From positions 1 to 64,000 of the forward strand of contig MCFE01000346.1 in assembly GCA_002104905.1 (NCBI GenBank): 64,000 bases of DNA. The letters are read 5' to 3'. Positions 1 to 8,607 of the stretch are shown one piece after another (position 1 is the first letter of the stretch; every line of letters starts with the position of its first letter). The notes under the pieces are model-generated. The model saw only the letters and a list, made by a program, of their open reading frames with translations, ran no database searches and was not told the origin of the DNA. Origin of the DNA: Basidiobolus meristosporus CBS 931.73. Taxonomy: Eukaryota; Basidiobolomycota; Basidiobolomycetes; Basidiobolales; Basidiobolaceae. The position numbers and the translations under genes are program-made.

Positions 1-213
1 AACCATGGCACCTTTGCTCTTCTGCCTTTGATGGTGTCTGCCATTCTTAAGATACTTTCTTAGCATACTAATGCAGGCCCCAAATTCATTTGCTTGTTTA
101 AATCCAGGATAATGCTCATGGAGCAAGTCAAGCATATTCTGCTTGGCCTTGAGTTCCTGATGGTCCCATGGTATGCTGGTCTTCAGGTGCTGACATGCTA
201 GACTTCTAACAGC
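1..213 (-). pseudogene. Fragment of transposon-associated ORF 'gene B' (truncated by window edge)
   Basis: This stretch is, by eye, the reverse complement of about 15,480-15,700, the middle of the gene B ORF, with scattered substitutions. Homology stops near 213-225. Only a middle piece of the coding region is present; the rest lies off the left edge or is deleted. Together with the adjoining LTR it forms the left arm of an inverted duplication whose right arm is near 13,850-15,700. No function is known. Confidence 0.6.
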
Positions 214-225
214 CTCTTAGATAGT

Positions 226-468
226 AGACTTGTTCCATTGTACCATGCCAGGGCGTGCGGCGCAATCCGCGGTTGTAAAGAACAATTGGGCGCGATATTA
301 TAGCTACCAGAAGGCAGGATTGTTCTTGGACAATTTTGCACTATGCGGGACAATCTTGCACTATGCGGGACAATCTTGCACACTATGGCACAATCTGACA
401 CAATGAGGTTGGCGCGGATGATCACGCAAACTCGTAATGTTTGCATCACGTGCGCGATTGGATACCGC
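226..468. repeat. CpG-rich insert with 20-bp tandem repeats
   Basis: The segment begins with AGACTTGTTCC, resembling the terminal inverted repeat of the palindromic MITE at 1,954-2,687, but no matching right terminus is visible. Three 20-bp units lie at 329-348, 349-368 and 369-388, the third diverged. Unlike the surrounding transposon DNA it keeps many CpG dinucleotides. Two overlapping opposite-strand ORFs of 70-98 codons have no recognisable features and are probably chance. It may be a truncated young MITE or satellite-like unit. Confidence 0.45.
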
Positions 469-1530
469 TGTAGTGGGGTGACAGTGACACCCACTGACAG
501 ATGTGCTCATTCCCTTATTTTCTACTTCCCTATATCTCTACTACACTTATTTTAGTTTTATCCCATTTGTCTTACCCAATCAGTACTATCCCATAAGCCG
601 GTTGACTATCACACCTGTTACCTTATTGCATAAGTTACCCCTCACTTTATGTAAGATTACTAGCTATAAGTACTTCTATATTAGGCAAGTACCCGCGCCA
701 GTACCCGTGACACATGATCAGCCCATGTCACCATCCCTACCATTTCCATACCATATATGGTATCCCCATGTTACACAGGTTTCAGAATACTGATTCCTGA
801 TTGGTTGGATGTGCTGTGCCTCTTAGAACCTTCCAGCACCTACTTAGAACATTCTTAGGTCATTCTGATGTCATTAAGATTTCTATTGATCTCCGGAACC
901 TTCTGGAACACCTTGATTAGTAATCACTTAGCCAGTGAGAAAAGTATATAAGGGAGGCTATCCCTCAACAATAAATCATCATCCCTTTTATCAATATACC
1001 GACTTGTTGATTAGTGTGATCACTGCTACCTGCGGCTACCTGAACTTCCAACCCTAGACCACAGGACACTCCCAGGAAACCGCGCTGACAGCCAACTGAC
1101 CTTGGAGGCACTACTTGTGAGGAATACTCAGAGTAGGTATCTTTTATTATATTTGATTCTTTCCCAAGTTTGTTCTTGTACAGGCAAAGATACTTTTCTG
1201 TCTTTGTAACTATTGACCAAAGCGGCATTCTTATCAAGTCCCTGCTGGTGGAGTTTACAGTTGTTTTGACTTTGGAAGCTTTAGTACATTGTCATCTCAA
1301 AGGACGCTGAACCCAGCACATACTTTTGTTAAGACGCCAACTAAGTTGGGGATTGTAGCTCAATAGTTTTCCCTTGACAAGCTTGTGGCTTTATTCCCCT
1401 TCACATTAGATTAGAGACAGAACCCAAGTATTCCTAGCAAGCTTTTGCCAGAGGTTATTGCACCCAGTGAACACCCCACACACAAAACACTTGAGAAGTG
1501 TTGGACGTATCTCTCCCTTGGACTTATACA
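469..1530 (+). repeat. Long terminal repeat, left copy (1.06 kb)
   Basis: The ends read TGTA...TACA, the short inverted termini expected of an LTR. A TATA-type promoter (GTATATAAGG near 945) is followed about 25 bp later by a poly(A) signal (AATAAATC). An inverted copy lies at 13,850-14,909. This copy keeps CpG at sites where the other has TpG or CpA. No coding sequence of its retrotransposon follows here; the next sequence is the TIR element. Boundaries come from comparing the two copies. Confidence 0.6.
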
Positions 1531-1554
1531 CCACCACACCGCTTTAATGGCAGG

Positions 1555-1740
1555 TAAAATCCGGTATTTGGATATGTTTCTTTAATGTAAATGGAAATAA
1601 ATGTGTATCACACTATAAACTACACTGATACTGACCATTTTGGTTACCCTCACTCCAATTGGACGGTATCTCAGTGGTTAATTGGTCCAAAAGTATCCTG
1701 AAGCTGGCAGCCCCCAATTGGCTCATTGACTACTGAAACA
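1555..1740 (+). repeat. Left terminal inverted repeat of the 6-kb element
   Basis: The sequence starting GGTAAAATCC and running through a TATCACACTATA block and a CTCCAATTG block matches, in the same order, the reverse complement of 7,390-7,571 with many mismatches. Divergence between the repeats suggests an old element. Confidence 0.55.
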
Positions 1741-1953
1741 GCTACCTGATTTGCCATCAAATATCCCATTTTGCCCATTGAGCAAGTAAATCCCTGATCC
1801 TAGTGATTGGACAAGGTGTGATAGCTAGCACGCAAGCGATTGTGTAGGTGCAAAACAGATCCAATAGCTGCACTGGTATTACAGATGACGTATATATATG
1901 CAGGGTGTTTATTTACAGGGGTTCTGTCTCAAATGTGAGACGACCTTGATATT

Positions 1954-2687
1954 AGACTTGTTCTGTTGGATAGTGCCACATTGAGCCATGAGTGCCAAAT
2001 GATGCCATACTGTGCCAGGGAGGCCAAGTGAGCCTATACTTGGCCACAGAGTGTGAAACACAGCTCTGCATCTTCATGCAAAGCAGCCCCTGTGTTTCAC
2101 CCATTGAGCTGGAGAAAATCCATTTTTTGACCTTTTTTTTTTAATCAATATTGTTCAAGATGTGTGAGAGCACAGAAGGACTGAAGACATGCATCTGATA
2201 CTCAACACCCATGGCACTCTGAATCTAGCTCCTGTGACTTGTATCATGTCACAAAAATTAATGGCACTATCTTGGTCCACTGGTACTATCTGGCACTATA
2301 TTTAAATATTAGCCCTAAAGTAAAACCTATATAAAGCACTAATAGTGCCAGATAGTACCAGTGGACCAAGATAGTGCCATTCATTTTTGTGGCATGATAC
2401 AAGCTACAGGAGCTAGATTCAGAGTGCCATGGGTATTGAGTACCCAATGCATGTCTTATATCTTTTTGTGCTCTTACACATCCTGCATGACATTGATTCA
2501 AAAAAAAAGGTAAAAAAATGGATTTTTTCCAGCTCAATGGGTGAAACACAGGGGCTGCTTTGCATGAAGATGCAGAGCTGTGTTTCACACTCTGTGGCCA
2601 AGTATAGGCTCACTTGGCCTCCCTGGCACACTATGGCATCATTTGGCACTCATGGCTCAATGTGGCACTATCCAACGGAACAAGTCT
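1954..2687. mobile_element. Palindromic MITE, 734 bp, with ATT target duplication
   Basis: Two arms of about 350 bp are near-perfect reverse complements around a central AT-rich loop at about 2,302-2,338. The ends are AGACTTGTTC and GAACAAGTCT. The trinucleotide ATT flanks it (1,951-1,953 and 2,688-2,690). The related copy near 17,527 shows the uninterrupted site, proving insertion. There is no coding capacity: ORFs inside are shadows of the hairpin arms. A 3-bp duplication fits mobilisation by a PIF/Harbinger transposase. Confidence 0.85.
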
Positions 2688-3170
2688 ATTACTTATATCA
2701 AAAATTTGATGATCACTGATTTGCAATGGCTTGATTTGGATTGCAAAAAAAAAAGGTTGTCAGGATCATTACAAATGTGAGCAATTCAAAGCAATTGCAT
2801 CATCTTCTCCTGGGTTTTTTTCTCACAGGGATTACTACTGAAGCATTTGGTAGTGACTCACTTTGCACACCTATACTACTTCCTGGCTGACTATCATATT
2901 GGCTTTATGTGGACTATTAGTCAGTATTTTGCCTCCTAGTTGATGAGTGCAATGCTGCAGCTTGGCCGCACTGAATTGCTCCGACTGAACCAACTGAACT
3001 GGCCTGTAGTGCCATGCGCTGACGTGTTCTTTTACTTGCCAAGGGCTCCGGTGGTTGAGGCACTTCATGTTGGTCATCATCAGTCAGTTCACCAGAAGTA
3101 ACTTGCTGATGGTCAGGCAAAATGGCATGCGCAGGCACGCCTTGACGCATTGAGATGGCCCTTGGCTGGT

Positions 3171-4031
3171 TCAATGTGATGCCGCATGTTGGCGCGACTT
3201 GGTCTGCTCCAATGGACTCGTGTCTAAATGAGCAGCTTGGGGAGTTCTTGTAGCTTTGCTCTGAAGCGCACGTGTTGACTCAACGCGGGGCATTCTGGTA
3301 AAGGGTGTTGGCGTGGTCTGGACTGACGTGCGCCGGCGCGCTATGGTTGCAAGAGATGGTAGGGAATCCAGCAAGGCGTGCTGGCGCAATCTGGACAATG
3401 TTGCTTGCGGTCTGTATTCTTCCTCCTGAAGCTCACCATCTGATTCCTCAAGGTATTCACTTACCCTCTGTCTGATACTTTGGAGCTGTTGCCTGGATGA
3501 GTCCTGTGTATATTACTCTTGGAAGCCACTTAGCTCTACTAATATATCACGTAGTACATTAGTCATTTGAGGCAAAAACTCATTCAAAATCTCTTTGGTT
3601 CCCAAAGTTGAGGCACAAACAGACGCGTCCGGCCTGTACTGTGCAAATTGCACGCAAAATCGTTCCTGTGCAGCTTCTTTGTCAAATCCCCTCACTCTCA
3701 GCTCATTCTTGATTTCAATACTTGTCTTGTTATATATCTTTTTACATACATCGGCTGGCATCTTGATGTAGAACTCATGCCACAGCTTTCTACTCAAATT
3801 CTTCCATCTTTGTCAACTCTCTGAGGTAACTAGTTCTGCTAGATTAATCAGTAGTGCCCAAATATCTGTATGAAGGCTCATCATAGACACTTAGGCCATA
3901 CTAAAATCATTTGGCAAGAACTCAAACGGATCCAACATAGACTTCTCTGGTCCGGACCGCGCTTGTGAGCTGGGGGATGGGTTTTGTCTGGGTTGTACTA
4001 AAGATGAGTTGAGGCTTGGTATGGGGACCAT
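3171..4031 (-). pseudogene. Harbinger-like element accessory ORF, copy 1
   Basis: One reading frame runs from ATG at 4,031 to a stop at 3,171 (about 286 codons), broken by three in-frame stops: one near 3,888 (copy 2 has CAA there), a TGA shared by both copies, and one at 3,513 (copy 2 again has CAA). The middle (about 3,810-3,620) is basic and helical with Trp and Lys/Arg-rich patches (WKNLSRKLWHEF). It may be the Myb/SANT-like partner typical of PIF/Harbinger elements; I see no diagnostic motif beyond that. The C-terminal part is Arg/Thr/Ser-rich. This copy is CpG-rich compared with copy 2. Confidence 0.55.
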
Positions 4032-4390
4032 AGCAACAGATTTGGATACTTATACAGCAGTATATTGGCATCAACCTGGTCTTATATTAAATATATATGA
4101 AAACTAAAGTGATTGTTGAATTTTCCATATATTATGCATGATGCATCTTGGATTGCGTTGACACAGATCCAATCACATCAATTGCAGATCTCCTATTAGA
4201 TTATAGACCTATGATTAAAGCATCAATAAAAGTACCAAGGCATTGTTTGCGGATGATTTTTGCGACATAATGATGGGATACATGGCAATTGATGGAGATT
4301 TAACCATAATGTGTTAAAAATCCGATAAATAACGCAGATTGCGCCGAATCAATTTAAACCGCCTTCATACAATCATCCATCAATTTTAAT
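4032..4390. promoter_or_regulatory. Bidirectional intergenic region of the Harbinger-like element
   Basis: This AT-rich 360-bp gap separates the divergent accessory and transposase ORFs and is conserved in copy 2 (18,871-19,229). It presumably held promoters for both genes. No individual element is assigned. Confidence 0.4.
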
Positions 4391-5065
4391 ATGACTTACT
4401 CATCTGAATGGTCTTTTCTCATCAATCCCATCACTACCACTGGATTTCCTTTTGACACACTGGAGGAGATCTATACCAAGTACTGTGGACCATCAACCCC
4501 AATCTACTCAAGGAGATCCCTTGTTAAGCTTCTCTGCTATTACAAGAACTATTGCCCTACAAGGTTTCATCCCACCATCCATGGCAACAAAAGTCCTAGA
4601 AGCTTTCATTCCCAGCTGACAGCAATGGAGAACCACCTTGCAGAGGGTATGAATGACTTAGAGCAAGCTTGGAATACTAGGTTCAGAAGCTCCAATAGAC
4701 TTCCATATCCCAGAGTGTTCAGCAACAGGTTCCATATCAGGAGTATCTTGGATACCTTCCCAGTGAGGATTAACAGACCTTCTAGAGGGCAGAGGCACTT
4801 TTATTCTGGCAAGTACAAGGCACACTGTGTGAAGTTTCAAGCACTGTCTGACATTGAGGGTAACATCATCTGGTTTAGTGGGCCATTTGCTGGAAGTAGG
4901 CATGACAAAGCACTCTGGGTAGAGAATCATCCTGAATTCAGTAGAGGGGAGAAATGTATGGCAGACTTAGCCTATATAGGAGAGGATTGTCAGAGATTAG
5001 GATGTATTACAGCTTATAGGAAGCCAAGGAATGGTGTGCTTAGCAGGAAGCAGAAGCTCTTTGCA
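4391..5065 (+). pseudogene. PIF/Harbinger-like DDE transposase, 3'-truncated
   Basis: The ORF opens at ATG 4,391. Family-like motifs appear in order: LDTFPV around 4,750 (likely first catalytic Asp), a YSGKYK...K.Q block near 4,800 typical of the DDE_Tnp_4 fold, and GSRHD near 4,900 (second Asp). RKQKLF at about 5,047-5,065 is the last transposase-like sequence. The third acidic residue, normally beyond this point, is lost because the frame runs into a reverse-oriented gene B fragment. The track-length ORF to 5,191 is therefore a chimera. The transposase is inactive by truncation. Confidence 0.7.
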
Positions 5066-5407
5066 GCAAAGATACTGCTTTCTCTACCTGGAATATTGAT
5101 TGCTCTACACGTATTATCCACTCATCCTGTTGCTGGACTATTCCTGATGTCTCTGGGCCATTGCCTCTATCCTACAAGCCACTGCACCTAATTGCCTCAT
5201 TAATGCTTTTGTATGAGCTGACAACATACTTGCTAATACATGCAATGGTGATGTTACAATGGCCACTTGCTGGTCTTCAACTGAAGGCACTGCTTCTGCT
5301 ACATTCTTCTCTGCCGTAGCAATATGGTCAGCTTGCAGCTCTGCAGACATTCTCTCTCTTGCCTTAGCACTTAATGGATTCTCAATAAAGAAGTACTCTA
5401 CCAGCAA
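5066..5407 (-). pseudogene. N-terminal fragment of transposon ORF 'gene B'
   Basis: Translated on the minus strand from 5,407, the fragment shares ELQADH..A and the block SMLSAHTKALM with the gene B protein at about 14,956-15,158, and DNA homology continues to about 5,066. Its first 20 or so residues differ from the other copy, where a 1.06-kb LTR adjoins the start. It breaks at a stop at the same place as the other copy, although a 1-bp difference puts the two stops in different frames. It is fused tail-to-tail to the transposase. Confidence 0.6.
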
Positions 5408-7389
5408 ATTCTACTGGCCACTTGTTCTCTTCAGTATGAATCTGCTGCCTATCTTACAGTATCAGAGCTAAAATCTCACTGGTATCTGGGCCTAGATCAC
5501 AGTTCTACCTGGATAGCTACCTGTCTCCATTGCTGGATGAATATTGTATGCTTTCCAGTGGCAAAATAGTAAATGGACATCATGCAAAAGTGCATATTAC
5601 TTTCTGCATTAGAGGCACCCCAGCCATCAGTATGATAGCTGGCTTTTCTGACCATAATTGATGGTATTACTGCTGAATGTGTGAAATCCAGGGGGTTTAC
5701 TCCATAACTAATATATGCTATTATTACCCAAACACCAACTTTAAGAACATCATCTCCCACAAAGAGAGCATACAGAAGTCAGCATTTAATTGCAGCAAAG
5801 TTGGCAAGCTCTCAGCCATTGACCAGAACATGGAATCAAATGGAATTGGAGATACTGGAGATAGAGGATACCTGCAGGAGCAAAAGCTTTGCACTGGGCA
5901 CAATGCATTTGCTTTGCAATAATGTCTCTATGCTGATGACCAAGTTGTACATGGAGCATTTCAAGTTAAATGAGCCCTTTGAGATAAGAGAAATTTGAAA
6001 GAATTAGCAAGATATTACAGAGTATCTGCTATCCACATCACTTCTTATGTGCTTCATTCAATAATCATACCCATATGCTACAATAGAAATGTAATGACTG
6101 GACAAACTGAGTATGTATTTGTTCAGGTGGTAGTCTGAAGCCATTCCTAGCAAGAGTACATTAGATCCATTGGGAGTCATATTTGGACATTGTAGGAATA
6201 TTTATCCAGAATAAGATCACCAGTGCCAACTTGATACATCTACAGCTGTAGTGCAAGGAGTTTGTAATGGGATTTGAGCAGCTATACTGCAAGCATAGAG
6301 CTGATACCATAGATCTCTGCCACTACTGCATCCATTCTCCACTCCATCTTGCTTGGTATGTTGACAATTTTAGGCCTTGCTGCACCTTTTGGGAGTTTCC
6401 TATGGAGCAGATGTGTGGGGAGATAGGAAGTGAAGTCAAGTTGCAGGTTCTACCATATCCCAATCTCATCAAGAATATTCCCTTCAAGTCCATTGTGGAT
6501 GTGATGAGTTGGCACATGAATGACAGCCAGTAAGAGTTGGAAAATACCAAGGACAGATGTGCACATGGTGACATCTATGCCTCTGGCACTAAGAAGCTAA
6601 GCAGCCCCAATGTGTGGATAATTAGTTTAGTAATGTAAATTTAGGTTGGGTGCCACAAACTACTAATTTTTAATTGGAAACTTGACCAAAGTATGTGGAT
6701 TTCTCTTGGCCATAAGCTAACTTCTATCACAATCAATACAAAATCCACACAAACAAGACCCCAAGTGCACCTATTAAGTGGACTAGAACTCAGTTGGGAG
6801 GAGAAATATATTGGCTAAATACCAAGATGTTCTTTGCGGATATTCAAGAGGGATTCATGGCAGAAATGGCAACAACCAACCATATGTTTGCATGATTTTT
6901 ATGTTTCCAGCAGTACAAGGTATAAGGCAACTTTGCAAGTATCATACTCAAAAGCGGTAAAGTTGTGGCTATAGAAGTATGTCAATTGCAGCAGGTGTGC
7001 TTGTTTGTAGAGGTTGGTATGCAGGAGGCCATATATTTTTTTTGATTTGAACTATATGTGGAATACCCAAGGTAGTAGTGGGTATGCAAGTAAAGAGGGG
7101 TGATTCTGCAGTGGAAGTTATGGGCTGCACAAGGGGAGGTAGAAAAAGGAAACACCTTTTGGTAACTTAGAACAGTAGCATTATTCAGAACTAGCTGTTG
7201 GGCACCATACTGCTGTGATAATACTGTCAGAAACTTGCAATAAAGCTGTCAATATACCATAATTTTTTTGTCATATTAAGCAAATGGATGTACTGGCCAG
7301 TTAGATCCACAGCAGTTATATGGACTGCTTTGCAGCTACCCTATTGGCAACCTGCTAGCTATGACTTCTTTTCTGGTTGCATATATTTT
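5408..7389. other. Degenerate repeat DNA without a recognisable gene
   Basis: This is AT-rich, CpG-poor sequence inside the TIR element. ORFs here (5,497-5,760, 6,267-6,533 and others) are short, overlap on opposite strands and show no domain. I see no RNA gene. It is probably decayed transposon interior. Confidence 0.5.
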
Positions 7390-7571
7390 GGTCAATCAGT
7401 TTCTTGGGGGCTTACAGCTTGGAAAAACTCTAGAGTAATCAACCACTGACATTGTGGTCAATTGGAGTGAAGAATACCAAAATGGTATGCATCAGTGTTT
7501 TATATAGTGTGATATGCAATTTTTTTCATTTAAATTGAAGAAATCTAATCAAAATACAAGACTTTACCTAC
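7390..7571 (-). repeat. Right terminal inverted repeat of the 6-kb element
   Basis: This is the reverse complement counterpart of 1,555-1,740. The TATCACACTATA block is at about 7,500 and the CAATTGGAGTGA block at about 7,460. The truncated gypsy element starts within 60 bp after it. Confidence 0.55.
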
Positions 7572-7706
7572 CATGCTAATGGTCTCTAATTGCCTATGTG
7601 ATATAAACATCACAAGTAGGCACAATTATCTTTGACAACCTTATTGTTCCAGATTGCACCACAGTGTCTAACATCCCTCCTGAAGAAAGAAGAAGCCTCC
7701 CTCAAA

Positions 7707-8607
7707 ATGTCCAAATATCAAGAATGGAAGAATGCTTTGCAACAAATTCTGGCCCAGCAGCAACAATTACTCCAGATCCATAGCCAGCAGCAACAAGGAA
7801 TGACTACCATGGCCCAAAGTCAGCAAAACCTTGTCAAGAGCAACTTTAGTGCAAAGATCAACCAGTACCATGGTAGGGTCAATGAAAACCTGGGAACTTG
7901 GCTCTTCCAGATTGAAGAAGCTTGCAAGGCTAAGGGAATTGCTCCAGGAAGCAAGTTATATTATGCAGCTTTACAGTGTACAATAACAAGATCAGGTCAG
8001 CCACCATGATGCAATGCACTACAATTTCTACATGGGATGAGTTTGTGTTGGAAATTCAGGATGCCTTTGAGCCCCCACACCAATGGACACTACCAAGAAG
8101 AAAGTTGAAGACACTCATACAGAAAGCAATGGTCCAAGAGTATATATATTAATATCAAATTCTACTTGGGCAAATTGACAGAATGGACTCTCTTGACTAA
8201 GTTGACTACTTTATTGATGGGTTGAACAAAAGCACTTGTAAGGAAGTGAGTTATTGAAGACCTCAGACTATTGAAGAAGCCATCAAGATTGTAATTGACT
8301 ATGACTCAGCTATGTTTGGAGTTGGGAAGCCCACAATGACTAAGCAGAGAGGCTACAATCACTGTGAAAGAAGACAATCAGAAGCAGTGCCAATGGAAAT
8401 AGATGATATGCAGATGAATTCTACCTCAGAAGAATGTAAGAAGAAAGGACTTGGCTTCAGTTGCCACCAGCAGGGACATATTGCAAAGTACTGCCCTCAG
8501 AGAAGAAATGGACACCAGCTGTCAAGAACTTTTACCATATTAAGGCCCTACAGTATAGTAACATGGAAGATGAACTTGAAGAAGACTCAGAACTCACCTT
8601 CAATATG
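7707..8607 (+). pseudogene. Gypsy gag remnant with damaged zinc knuckle
   Basis: The probable start is ATG at 7,707 (MSKYQEWKNALQQ), after which Gln-rich sequence and a capsid-like helical segment follow. The frame breaks near 7,980 and resumes in other frames; the last readable piece is 8,312-8,608. A CCHC-type knuckle is visible (SCHQQGHIAKYC), but its first Cys is Gly, so it cannot bind zinc normally. The 3' end overlaps the pol frame. Confidence 0.65.

Larger units (their letters stand above)
1555..7571. mobile_element. TIR DNA transposon, PIF/Harbinger-like, degenerate and chimeric
   Basis: Imperfect inverted repeats of about 180 bp bound the element: left about 1,555-1,740, right about 7,390-7,571. 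Inside are an accessory ORF on the minus strand (start 4,031) and a DDE transposase on the plus strand (start 4,391), divergently arranged with a 360-bp gap, as is common in PIF/Harbinger elements. A MITE (1,954-2,687) and a gene B fragment (5,066-5,407) interrupt it. The target-site duplication cannot be called confidently. A partial second copy lies at about 17,521-19,800. Both genes are broken, so it is not autonomous. Confidence 0.6.

Noticed and set aside
4391-5191. Full 266-aa transposase as a single gene product
   Set aside because: The last 40 or so codons are the reverse complement of gene B, so the ORF end is an artefact of rearrangement.
5452-5471. Possible retrotransposon primer-binding site (GTATCAGAGC)
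   Set aside because: It resembles a plant-type initiator-tRNA site, but no LTR boundary precedes it and the neighbouring coding remnant runs on the other strand.
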